Source: Alphaproteobacteria bacterium (lineage in GTDB: Bacteria; Pseudomonadota; Alphaproteobacteria; Thalassobaculales; Thalassobaculaceae). From it: a stretch of 36,278 bases of DNA. Positions 18,113 to 25,813 of the stretch are shown here, one piece after another. Below the pieces are notes generated by a model. The model was given only the letters and a program-made list of their open reading frames with translations. It did no database searches and was not told where the DNA came from. Location: positions 1 through 36,278 of the forward strand of contig JAJEAR010000034.1 of assembly GCA_022822665.1 (NCBI GenBank). Direction: 5' to 3'. Position numbers and translations under genes: made by a program. How positions within the stretch are numbered: the first letter of the stretch is position 1; the number at the start of each line of letters is the position of its first letter.

Positions 18113-18585
18113 TGGCCCGCCCGTCCGTCGAACAGGTCTGGGACTGGCTCGCCGGAGTCCCGGACCCCGAGATCCCGGTCGTCTCGGTTGTCGATCTCGG
18201 GATTGTCCGCGACGTTGAGTGGCAGGGCGAGGAGCTGGTTGTCACGGTCACGCCGACCTATTCCGGGTGCCCGGCAACCGGCGTGATCCAGCTGGACATC
18301 GAGGCGCGGCTGCGCGAGTGCGGGGTCGAGAATCCGAGGCTGGTCAGGCGCCTCTCGCCGCCGTGGACCACCGCCTGGATCAGCTCCGGGGGCCGCGCCA
18401 GGCTTGAATCCTGGGGCATCGCACCGCCCGTCGAGGGACGTGCCTCCACCGGGCTGCCGGTGCCGTGTCCGCGGTGCGGCTCCGGCAGGACCGAGCGGAT
18501 CAGCGAGTTCGGATCCACGCCGTGCAAGGCGGCATACCGGTGCGTGGACTGCCTCGAGCCCTTCGACTATTTCAAGTGCCTGTGA
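18112..18585 (+). CDS. paaD: PaaD: SUF-type Fe-S assembly-like protein of the phenylacetate operon
   Basis: This 157-residue protein has an N-terminal MIP18/DUF59 domain: WLAGVPDPEIPVVSVVDLG, with a CPAT motif in SGCPATGVI. It has a C-terminal zinc-ribbon-like end with CPRCGS and CVDCLEPFDYFKCL. Known family role: needed for PaaABCE epoxidase activity, probably by maturing the Fe-S centre of PaaE. I chose the ATG at 18112 because it overlaps the paaC stop; two GTG codons just upstream are less likely. The cysteine-rich tail is complete, with four paired cysteines plus one near the very end. Confidence 0.94.
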   Translation: MARPSVEQVWDWLAGVPDPEIPVVSVVDLGIVRDVEWQGEELVVTVTPTYSGCPATGVIQLDIEARLRECGVENPRLVRRLSPPWTTAWISSGGRARLESWGIAPPVEGRASTGLPVPCPRCGSGRTERISEFGSTPCKAAYRCVDCLEPFDYFKCL

Positions 18586-18606
18586 TCCCGGCGAGCAGTC
18601 CCCACG

Positions 18607-19677
18607 ATGTCACACTTCTACCCGCTCGAAGTCTCGGCGATCCGTCGCGACACCCGTAACGCCGCTGTCGTCACCCTGGTGCCGCGCGAGCAGGACCGCG
18701 CCCGGTTCGACTTCATCCAGGGCCAGTACCTGACGTTCCGCCGCCGCTTCGACGGCGTCGAGCTTCGCCGCTGCTACTCGATCTGCGCCGGGCGTGACGA
18801 CGGCCACCTGCGGGTGGGCATCAAGCGGGTCGACGGCGGCTGCTTCTCCACCTGGGCGAACACGGAGCTCGAGGTGGGCGCGGTGCTCGAAGCCATGCCG
18901 CCGGCCGGCAACTTCCACACACCGCTCGATCCCGGCGCGGCCGGCTACTACCTCGGCATTGCGGCCGGCAGCGGGATCACGCCGGTGCTCGGCATCATCA
19001 GGACGGTGCTGGTCCGCGAACCGAAATCTCGATTCACCCTGGTCTACGGCAACCGGTCGATCAGCTCGATCATGTTCCGCGAAGAACTCGAGGACCTGAA
19101 GAACGCCTACATGGGCCGTTTCAACGTCATCCACGTGCTGGCGCGGGAGGCGCAGGAGATCGAGCTGTTCTCCGGCAGGATCGATGCGGAGAAATGCACC
19201 GCCCTGTTCCGCGGCTGGATCGACATTGCCGCGGTGACCACCGCCTTCGTGTGCGGTCCCGAACCGATGATGATGGCCGTCTGCGGTGCGCTGAAGGCGC
19301 ACGGGCTCGAAGAGGGCCGGATCAGGGTCGAGCTGTTCACGTCGGCGGGCTCGGGCCGGGCGCCGCTGCGCACCGGCCCCGGGGCTTCCGGGGCAACGGC
19401 GATCTCCAGGGTGAACGTGACACTCGACGGCGTGACCCGCGAGATCGAGGTCGGCAACGAGACCGTGCTCGATGCCGCGCTCGGCGCCAGCCTCGATGCA
19501 CCCCACGCCTGCAAGGCGGGCGTGTGTTCAAGCTGCCGGGCCATGGTGCTTTCGGGCGAGGTGGAGATGCGGGTCAACCACGCGCTCGAGGACCACGAGG
19601 TCCGCGAGGGTTACGTGCTGACCTGCCAGGGCCTCGTGCTGTCCGAGACGGCCGCGGTCAGCTACGACCTGAGATAG
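18607..19677 (+). CDS. paaE: Phenylacetyl-CoA 1,2-epoxidase reductase subunit PaaE
   Basis: This 356-residue reductase passes electrons from NADPH through FAD and a plant-type 2Fe-2S cluster to the diiron site of PaaA. The FAD-binding RCYS lies at 55-58. The nucleotide-binding domain has GIAAGSGITPVL (117-128) and CGPEPMM (216-222). The 2Fe-2S domain has Cys302, Cys307, Cys310 and Cys340 in the CX4CX2CX29C pattern. It is the last gene of the operon, 21 bases after paaD. All cofactor residues are present and the length is normal. Confidence 0.96.
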   Translation: MSHFYPLEVSAIRRDTRNAAVVTLVPREQDRARFDFIQGQYLTFRRRFDGVELRRCYSICAGRDDGHLRVGIKRVDGGCFSTWANTELEVGAVLEAMPPAGNFHTPLDPGAAGYYLGIAAGSGITPVLGIIRTVLVREPKSRFTLVYGNRSISSIMFREELEDLKNAYMGRFNVIHVLAREAQEIELFSGRIDAEKCTALFRGWIDIAAVTTAFVCGPEPMMMAVCGALKAHGLEEGRIRVELFTSAGSGRAPLRTGPGASGATAISRVNVTLDGVTREIEVGNETVLDAALGASLDAPHACKAGVCSSCRAMVLSGEVEMRVNHALEDHEVREGYVLTCQGLVLSETAAVSYDLR

Positions 19678-19760
19678 CCCGACATGCGGAGTCGTGCAGG
19701 ATCGCCCGTGCGTTGCTACACTCGGGCCCGCCACGATCACGACTGCGGTGGAGGACAGGA

Positions 19761-20303
19761 ATGACCTATACGCTGGAAGAATTCTGCTCGGACTGTCACG
19801 AGGCGATCAGCGCCGACAACGGGCCGGGCGGAAGAGAGACCGTTCGCCAGCACCTGGAGCGGCTGCTTGCCAACGATGCCTTTGTCGAACGCTACCTCGG
19901 CGACCATGTGCCCGCGGGCGTTCACACGCTCTACCGCGACGAGACACACGAGTTTGTCGTCCTTGCCCATGTCAACCGGGACCCGCACCGCTCGCCGCCG
20001 CATGATCATGGCACGTCCTGGGCGGTCTACGGCCAGGCGAAGGCTCATACCGACATGAGCGAGTACCGACGCCTCGACGGCGGCAACAGCGACGGGGAGG
20101 CGGTGCTGGAACAGACCCGGAGCTACCGGCTCACGCCCGGCAATGCCGGCCTGTACGATGTCGGCTGCATCCACGCGATCGACTACCCGGAGAACGCCTG
20201 TTTCGTTCGGGTGACCGGGCGCGAACTCGAGCTCGAACCGAGGCTCAAGTTCGATACCGAGGCCAACCGCGCGGCCTACATCGAGAGTCAGGGCGTGAAC
20301 TGA
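19761..20303 (+). CDS. Cupin-fold protein, cysteine dioxygenase-like
   Basis: This 180-residue protein has a probable metal-binding cupin barrel, with ligands suggested by PHDHGTSWAVYGQ and a later histidine in DVGCIHAID. The pattern resembles the cysteine/thiol dioxygenase branch, but I cannot fix the substrate. I chose the ATG at 19761 because GGAGGACAGGA lies right ahead, although the frame is open much further upstream over paaE. It lies 83 bases after paaE, so it may be in the same transcript or have its own promoter. Its end overlaps the convergent LOG gene by 16 bases. Confidence 0.75.
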   Translation: MTYTLEEFCSDCHEAISADNGPGGRETVRQHLERLLANDAFVERYLGDHVPAGVHTLYRDETHEFVVLAHVNRDPHRSPPHDHGTSWAVYGQAKAHTDMSEYRRLDGGNSDGEAVLEQTRSYRLTPGNAGLYDVGCIHAIDYPENACFVRVTGRELELEPRLKFDTEANRAAYIESQGVN

Positions 20304-20848
20304 GCGCGGCTGATCCCGTCCAGAACCTCTTCGGGCCGGTGGACCACCGTGAAGATGTCCAGGGATTCCGGCCCGATGAACCCGGCCTTGACCCCGTGCC
20401 GCACCAGGTCGAGCAGCGGCTGCCAGTAGCCGTCGACATCGACCAGGATCAGCGGTCGGTTGAACCTGTGCAACTGGATGTGTGTTGCCACCTCGACGGT
20501 CTCGTCGAAAGTGCCGAGACCGCCCGGCAGTACGACGAAGGCATCCGAGCGCCGGTACATCTGTTCCTTGCGCTCGTGCATGGTCTCGGTGATGACCAGT
20601 TCGTGCACGCCCTCGTGGGCGATCTCGATCTCGTGCAGGAACTGCGGAATGATGCCGACCACCCGGCCACCGGCCGCGAGCGCCGCGTCGGCGAGCATTC
20701 CCATGAGCCCGATCCGACCGCCGCCATAGACGAGGTCAATGCCCTGCTCGCCAAGAATGGTGCCGAGACGCGTCGCCGCCGTGCGAAAGGGCGTGGCGAC
20801 GGCGCTGCGCGAACCGCAGAACACGCAGACGGACCGGGTGTTGCTCAC
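20288..20848 (-). CDS. LOG-family nucleoside 5'-monophosphate phosphoribohydrolase
   Basis: This 186-residue protein has the Rossmann-like LOG fold. The family motifs are YGGGRIGLMG (nucleotide-binding) and PGGLGTFDE (the PGG-x-GT-x-x-E active-site motif). It begins VCVFCGSR, typical of the TIGR00730 group. Such enzymes remove ribose 5-phosphate from AMP or cytokinin riboside monophosphates; in bacteria the in vivo substrate is often uncertain. A GTG start at 20848 is chosen; it overlaps the stop of the upstream MDR gene (GTGA), giving a coupled two-gene operon. An upstream extension of the frame lies inside that gene and is unlikely. Confidence 0.88.
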   Translation of the reverse strand: MSNTRSVCVFCGSRSAVATPFRTAATRLGTILGEQGIDLVYGGGRIGLMGMLADAALAAGGRVVGIIPQFLHEIEIAHEGVHELVITETMHERKEQMYRRSDAFVVLPGGLGTFDETVEVATHIQLHRFNRPLILVDVDGYWQPLLDLVRHGVKAGFIGPESLDIFTVVHRPEEVLDGISRAQFTP

Positions 20849-21867
20849 TGTGTGTCGTCTCCCATGACCAGGGCCACCCGTCCGGTGGACTGGCGCGAAA
20901 GCACCACCGCCATGGCTTCCTGGAACAGTTCCAGCGGGAAGGTGTGCGAGACCCGGGGATTGAGCCGTCCCTCCGCGTGCCAGGCGAAGAGCCGGTCCAT
21001 GTTTTCGTGCAGGCGCGGCGCGTAGACCTCCCGCACGTCCCGCGGGCTCCAGCCGACATAGTAGCCGAAGTTGAACCCGCACACCGTGATATTCTTGACC
21101 AGCAGGATGTTGGCGGGGATCTGCTGGATGGTACCGCCGGCGAAACCCACCGGCATGATGCGGCCTTCCGGCGCGATGCAGCGCAGCGACTCGGCGAACA
21201 CCGCGCCGCCCACCGGGTCGTAGATCACGTTGGCGCCAAGTCCGTTGGTCAGTTCGAGAACGCGCTCGCGGAAACCGCCCGCGGAGTAGTTGATCACGTG
21301 GTCGGCACCGTGTTGCTCCACGATCTCGCCCTTGGCGTCCGAACCGACCGTGGCAATCACGGTCGCACCCAGGATCTTCGATATCTCGACGGCGGCAAGA
21401 CCCACGCCACCGGCAGCTCCGTGGATGAGCACGACATCGCCGGCGGCGAGCCGCAGCAGGTGCGGCCAGGTCAGCGCGGCATAGGAGGTCATGTAGGAAT
21501 TGGTGAAACAGACCGCGAGGTGAAACGGGAGTGCATCGGGCAGGACGAAGACATTCACCTCCTTCGCTACCGCCTCCTCGGCAAGGCCTCCCCAGTCAAG
21601 GACCGCGATCACCCTCTCGCCGACAGAGACCCGCTCGCACTCGCTCCCGGTCTCGATCACGACACCGGCAACCTCGGTTCCGGGGACGAACGGCAGCGGG
21701 GGCCGCCTCTGGTACTTGCCCGCGACGACCAGGCTCGTGGCAAAGCTCACGCCTGCCGCCCTGGTGCTGATCCGGACCTCGCGCGGGCCGAGCGGCGGCG
21801 TCGGGCAGTCGTCATCGAGTGTGAGCGCCTCGAACTCGGTCCAGTCCCTGACCAGTACACCGCGCAT
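20845..21867 (-). CDS. Zinc-independent MDR oxidoreductase (quinone oxidoreductase-like)
   Basis: This 340-residue protein of the medium-chain dehydrogenase/reductase family reduces quinones or enoyl compounds with NADPH. It has the GroES-like front (PFVPGTEVAGVV, VGERVIAV) and the nucleotide-binding loop IHGAAGGVGLAAVEI. No zinc-binding cysteine cluster is seen. The ATG at 21867 is preceded by GGAGGAAA, a strong ribosome-binding site, which overrides an open frame extending to 22239. It is transcribed with the LOG gene and divergently from the peptide transporter. The true substrate is not evident. Confidence 0.9.
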   Translation of the reverse strand: MRGVLVRDWTEFEALTLDDDCPTPPLGPREVRISTRAAGVSFATSLVVAGKYQRRPPLPFVPGTEVAGVVIETGSECERVSVGERVIAVLDWGGLAEEAVAKEVNVFVLPDALPFHLAVCFTNSYMTSYAALTWPHLLRLAAGDVVLIHGAAGGVGLAAVEISKILGATVIATVGSDAKGEIVEQHGADHVINYSAGGFRERVLELTNGLGANVIYDPVGGAVFAESLRCIAPEGRIMPVGFAGGTIQQIPANILLVKNITVCGFNFGYYVGWSPRDVREVYAPRLHENMDRLFAWHAEGRLNPRVSHTFPLELFQEAMAVVLSRQSTGRVALVMGDDTQ

Positions 21868-22268
21868 GCCGCTTTCCTCCGCCTCGCTGTGTGGTGCGGC
21901 GCACTCTACGACGTTCGCCGCCTTGCGACGAGTGGGCGAGGCCCCTTGGGTGCCGGTTCCGAAAAAAATGCGGTAAAAACAGTCTATTAAACGGATAAAC
22001 ACTCCCGGAAGAAGGCCTGGTTGACGCGAGAGGAATTGACGTGTGCACCGGAGACCGGCATAGTTGCGGCATTGACGCCTTTCGGGACCGTCCGACGGTC
22101 GGGTGGGCGTGGGGCGAACCGAATATGCCGGATCCCCGACGTCGTGTCGCAGCACAACGCCCCGCTGCGAACAAGCAACAACAATGCTCCCCTGGCCAGA
22201 CTGAGCGATCCGTTGAGGATTGTGGCGACGGCCAGGCAACCGGAGTGACAGGCAGGGAGAAGTAGCCG
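21868..22268. other. Divergent intergenic region between the MDR/LOG pair and the ABC transporter operon
   Basis: No gene is supported. The stretch 21960-22010 is distinctly AT-rich and is the likely promoter area for the leftward MDR/LOG operon. A separate rightward promoter candidate is listed at 22036-22064. An 814-codon minus-strand frame that crosses this region is only the mirror of the binding-protein gene. Confidence 0.5.
22036..22064 (+). promoter_or_regulatory. Candidate sigma-70-type promoter of the ABC transporter operon
   Basis: TTGACG (five of six bases of the -35 consensus) is followed after exactly 17 bases by CATAGT (four of six of the -10 consensus). It faces the binding-protein gene, whose ATG lies about 200 bases downstream, leaving a long leader. 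No binding palindrome was recognised in the leader. Confidence 0.4.
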
Positions 22269-23849
22269 ATGAAGGACATACTCAAGTTCCAGCAGATGTA
22301 TCGCGACGGCAAGATGGGCCGCCGCGATTTCATGGCCGCGCTCGGTGCGCTGGGTGTCGGTGCGACCGCGGCAGCCGGGTTGCTGACCTCGGCGAAGTCG
22401 CTCGCCGCGACCCCGCAGAAGGGCGGGACCGCCCGGTACGCAAACAACCTGCACGGGCCGGATGACCAGATGGATCCGATGGTGTTTACCTCGGGCATCG
22501 ACTACACGCGCGGACGCGCCACCTACAACGGCCTGATCCAGATGCGCGACGGCATGGTTCTCGCGCCCGAGCTCGCCGAGGAATGGTCGGCCAACGCCGA
22601 TGCGACCGAGTACACTTTCAAGATCCGCAAGGGCGTGGAATTCCACGACGGGTCGGCGCTCACTGCCGAAGACGTCGCCTGGACCATGACCCGGCACATC
22701 GGCGAGGAATCGCCGTCGACCGCCAAGGCGCTGCTCGCGGCCATCACGGAGTGGAAGGTGGTGGACAGCCATACCGTGAAGGCGATGCTGAGCTCGCCCG
22801 ACTCCGATCTTCCTGCCAAGCTCACCGAAAAGCAGATGAAGATCGTCAAGATGGGCACCGAGGACTTCCGCAAGGGCAACGGTACCGGCCCGTTCGTGCT
22901 CGAATCCTTCGAGCCCGGCGTGCGCTCGACCCATGTGCGCAACCCCAACTACTGGCGGGAAGGGGCGAACTTCGAAGCGCTCGAGATCACCGGTATTACC
23001 GATCCGCTGGCCCGCGCCAACGCGCTGATCGCAGGTGACGTCGACCTCATCAACCAGGTCAATGCCAAGAGTATCGCGCTGGTCGACAGTTCGGAAACGG
23101 CCCGGGTGATCTCGACCCCGACAAGTGCCTACACCGGCATCTGCATCCTGAAGAACACCGCGCCTGGCGAGAACGACGATTTCGTCAAGGCCATGCAGTA
23201 CATCCAGGACCGCGACCGGATCGTGCGATCGATCCTCAAGGGACACGGTACCGTCGGCAATGACCACCCGGTCGGTCCGGCCTTCGGTCCCGATCATTGC
23301 AGCGAACTGCCCATTCGCGAGTTCGACCCGGACAAGGCGAAGTTCCACCTGGACAAGTCGGGTGTGACCGCCGCCGAGCTGTTCGTGGCGCCGGTGCGCC
23401 TCGGCATCGAGGAAATCTGTCTGCTGATGCAGGCCAACCTGAAGAAGATCGGCTTCGATCTCACCATCCGCAAGGTGCCGTCCGACGGCTACTGGGGCGC
23501 GGTGTGGATGAAGGAGCCGATGAACGTCGTGTCCTGGAACATGCGCCCGACGGCCAATGCCCAGCTCGCGATCCAGTTCGCTCCCCATGGCAACTGGAAC
23601 GACACCTTCTGGCACAATGATCGCATGGGCGAGCTGTTGCAGGCGCAGCTGGCCGAGACCGACGAGGCCAAGCGTCATGCCATGCTGTGCGAGATGCAGA
23701 CCCTGGTCCACAACGGCAGCGGGATGGTGATCCCGGCCCACGTCAACGAGGTGGACGGGGCCAGCAACAAGATCCAGGGCATTCCCACTGTTCCGTTCGG
23801 GGCACTCGGCGCCTACGAATGGATAGAGTTCGCCTGGATGGAGGCGTAG
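22269..23849 (+). CDS. Periplasmic substrate-binding protein of a peptide/opine/nickel-type ABC transporter (SBP family 5)
   Basis: This 526-residue solute receptor captures the substrate for the transporter encoded downstream. The N-terminus has a twin-arginine signal: GRRDFMAAL with Arg18-Arg19, then a hydrophobic alanine/glycine-rich stretch to about residue 47 (export by Tat, inferred). Family 5 features follow: DGMVLAPELAEEWSANAD, TEYTFKIRKGVEFHDG, LTAEDVAWTM, and GTGPFVLESFEPG. A purine-rich GGGAGAAG lies just ahead of the ATG. The first gene of a four-gene operon, it is followed by a strong stem-loop. Peptides, opines or other small organic compounds are possible ligands. Confidence 0.93.
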   Translation: MKDILKFQQMYRDGKMGRRDFMAALGALGVGATAAAGLLTSAKSLAATPQKGGTARYANNLHGPDDQMDPMVFTSGIDYTRGRATYNGLIQMRDGMVLAPELAEEWSANADATEYTFKIRKGVEFHDGSALTAEDVAWTMTRHIGEESPSTAKALLAAITEWKVVDSHTVKAMLSSPDSDLPAKLTEKQMKIVKMGTEDFRKGNGTGPFVLESFEPGVRSTHVRNPNYWREGANFEALEITGITDPLARANALIAGDVDLINQVNAKSIALVDSSETARVISTPTSAYTGICILKNTAPGENDDFVKAMQYIQDRDRIVRSILKGHGTVGNDHPVGPAFGPDHCSELPIREFDPDKAKFHLDKSGVTAAELFVAPVRLGIEEICLLMQANLKKIGFDLTIRKVPSDGYWGAVWMKEPMNVVSWNMRPTANAQLAIQFAPHGNWNDTFWHNDRMGELLQAQLAETDEAKRHAMLCEMQTLVHNGSGMVIPAHVNEVDGASNKIQGIPTVPFGALGAYEWIEFAWMEA

Positions 23850-23862
23850 GTCCGGCAGTGCC

Positions 23863-23888
23863 CCCGCCCGGTCTCCGGACCGGGCGGG
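23863..23888 (+). terminator. Strong intercistronic stem-loop after the binding-protein gene
   Basis: Two perfect 11-base GC-rich arms (23863-23873 and 23878-23888) enclose the 4-base loop TCCG. No T-run follows, so it is not a classic intrinsic terminator. Such hairpins after binding-protein genes are known to protect the upstream mRNA and reduce downstream readthrough, giving more receptor than permease. Confidence 0.65.
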
Positions 23889-23913
23889 ACGGCACGACCG
23901 GGCGTCTGCGTCC

Positions 23914-24885
23914 ATGACTCTCCTTTCCGCGCTCCTGCGCCGCACCGCGCTCGGCGTGGCGACCCTGTTCGTCGTCTCGGTTCTGATCTTCATCGGGACC
24001 AGCATCCTGCCGGGCGATGTCGCCAACATCATCCTCGGCCAGATGGCGACGCCGGAGTCGCTCGCAGCACTCCGCGCCAAGCTCGGTCTCGACGAGCCGG
24101 CCCACATCCGGTACCTGATCTGGCTGACCGACCTGCTCTCGGGCGACCTCGGCTTTTCCAAGGCCGGCGCGGGAACCGGGACGGTCGGCACGCCGATCTC
24201 CGAGATGCTCACGCCGCGCCTGATCAACACGATCCGACTTGGCGGAGCGGTGGCGATCGTTGCCGTGCCGTTCGCGGTCACCATCGGCCTGCTGGCCGCG
24301 ATGTATCCCGGCACCCGGCTCGACCGGTTCGTGACCTTCACGACGCTGGGCCTGATATCGGTCCCGGAGTTCCTGGTCGCAACCCTGCTGGTCCTCGTGA
24401 TCGCGGTGCAGCTCGGCTGGTTGCCCGCCACCGCCTACATCAGCGGCCAGGAAACCGGCTGGAAGCTGGTGCGGGCGCTGGCGATGCCGGCGCTCACCCT
24501 GGTCATCGTGGCGTCGTCGCAGATCATGCGCATGACCCGGGCCACGGTGCTCAACGTGATGAGCTCACCCTACATCGAGATGGCGATCCTGAAGGGTGTG
24601 CCGCGCCGGCGCATCATCCTGCGCCACGCGCTGCTGAACGCCATTGGTCCGATCGCGAACGTCATTGCGCTGAACCTCGCCTACCTGGTGAGCGGCGTGG
24701 TGGTGGTGGAGACCATCTTCGCCTATCCGGGGCTGGCCAAGCTGATGATCGACGCGGTCCAGACCCGGGATCTGCCGCTGGTGCAGGCCTGCGCCATGAT
24801 CTTCTGCGCGACCTACATCGTGCTGATCTTCATTGCCGACATGGTATCGATCCTGTCGAACCCGCGGCTGCGGCACCCGAAATAG
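23914..24885 (+). CDS. ABC transporter permease, DppB/OppB type
   Basis: This 323-residue inner-membrane protein is one of two channel subunits. Hydrophobic segments are visible near residues 9-30, 103-125, 135-165, 185-200, 245-275 and 290-315. The coupling-loop region around MAILKGVPRRRIILRHALLNA is the EAA-type motif that contacts the ATPase, and the DppB-type phrase DLGFSKAG is recognisable. The ATG at 23914 lies 64 bases after the binding-protein stop, beyond the hairpin. It pairs with the DppC-like gene ten bases downstream. Confidence 0.93.
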   Translation: MTLLSALLRRTALGVATLFVVSVLIFIGTSILPGDVANIILGQMATPESLAALRAKLGLDEPAHIRYLIWLTDLLSGDLGFSKAGAGTGTVGTPISEMLTPRLINTIRLGGAVAIVAVPFAVTIGLLAAMYPGTRLDRFVTFTTLGLISVPEFLVATLLVLVIAVQLGWLPATAYISGQETGWKLVRALAMPALTLVIVASSQIMRMTRATVLNVMSSPYIEMAILKGVPRRRIILRHALLNAIGPIANVIALNLAYLVSGVVVVETIFAYPGLAKLMIDAVQTRDLPLVQACAMIFCATYIVLIFIADMVSILSNPRLRHPK

Positions 24886-24895
24886 AGGGCCGATC

Positions 24896-25813
24896 ATGGC
24901 CGAGACCAAGACCAGTTTCGAGGAACTTCCCGACGCTCCGCCGCGCCGGCGGCTGCGACTGTCGTGGACCGGCAAGCTCGGCGTCGTCGTCGTCGCGTTC
25001 TGGATGGTCATCGTCGTCATCGGACCGTCGATCTCGCCCTACCACGAAGCCGATATCCTCGACGAGGCACTGTTCATCGTGCCGGGCAGCGACAATCCCT
25101 ACCCCGAGACCGACTACCAGCCGCCGAGCGCGGTTGCCTGGCTCGGAACCGACTACCTCGGCCGCGACACCCTGTCGCGAACCCTGTTCGGCGCCCGCAC
25201 CACCATCGGCATATCGCTGGCGTCGACACTGCTCGCCTATCTGGTCGGGGTAACCCTGGGGATCGCGGCGGCGGTTGGCGGGCCCGTCCTCGACTCGAGC
25301 CTGAGCCGGCTCAACGACGCCATCCTGTCGATCCCCAGCATCATGCTGGCGCTGGTGATCATTGCCGCCATCGGCAGCACCATCCCGATCCTGATCGTGC
25401 TGACCGGGCTGATCTATGCCTCGACGGTGTTCCGGATCGCGCGCTCGCTCGGGCTTGACGTCAAGGTCAGTGACTTCGTGGAGGCGGCCAGGGTCCGCGG
25501 CGAGGGGTTGTGGTGGATCATAACCCGCGAAATCCTGCCCAACGTCGCCATGCCGATGGCGACCGACTTCGGACTTCGGTTCGTCTACGTGATCCTGTTC
25601 ATCTCCAGCCTGAGCTTCCTCGGTCTGGGCGTACAGCCGCCGCAGTCCGACTGGGGCAGCATGGTTCGCGAGAGCCTCTCGGGCCTGCCCTACGGCTCTA
25701 TCGCCCCCCTGGTGCCTGCCATGGCGATCGCGACGCTCACCATTGCCATCAACCTGATTGTCGATGATGTGTCAGCCCATTCCGGCGGACGACTGGCCGG
25801 GAGGATGATCTGA
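24896..25813 (+). CDS. ABC transporter permease, DppC/OppC type
   Basis: This 305-residue inner-membrane protein is the second channel subunit. A cytoplasmic start of about 27 residues precedes the first hydrophobic segment (VVVVAFWMVIVVIG). The family marker HWLGTDxxGRD appears as WLGTDYLGRDTLSR. The coupling loop is VEAARVRGEGLWWIITREILPN split over the usual EAA motif, and the end has FLGLGVQPPQSDWG. I chose the ATG at 24896; the open frame begins earlier, inside the previous gene. Its stop overlaps the ATPase start (TGATG). Confidence 0.93.
   Translation: MAETKTSFEELPDAPPRRRLRLSWTGKLGVVVVAFWMVIVVIGPSISPYHEADILDEALFIVPGSDNPYPETDYQPPSAVAWLGTDYLGRDTLSRTLFGARTTIGISLASTLLAYLVGVTLGIAAAVGGPVLDSSLSRLNDAILSIPSIMLALVIIAAIGSTIPILIVLTGLIYASTVFRIARSLGLDVKVSDFVEAARVRGEGLWWIITREILPNVAMPMATDFGLRFVYVILFISSLSFLGLGVQPPQSDWGSMVRESLSGLPYGSIAPLVPAMAIATLTIAINLIVDDVSAHSGGRLAGRMI

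Noticed and set aside
21987..24431. 814-codon minus-strand open frame across the ABC transporter genes
   Set aside because: It is the mirror of the GC-biased binding-protein and permease genes, which have clear family motifs. The antisense product matches nothing.
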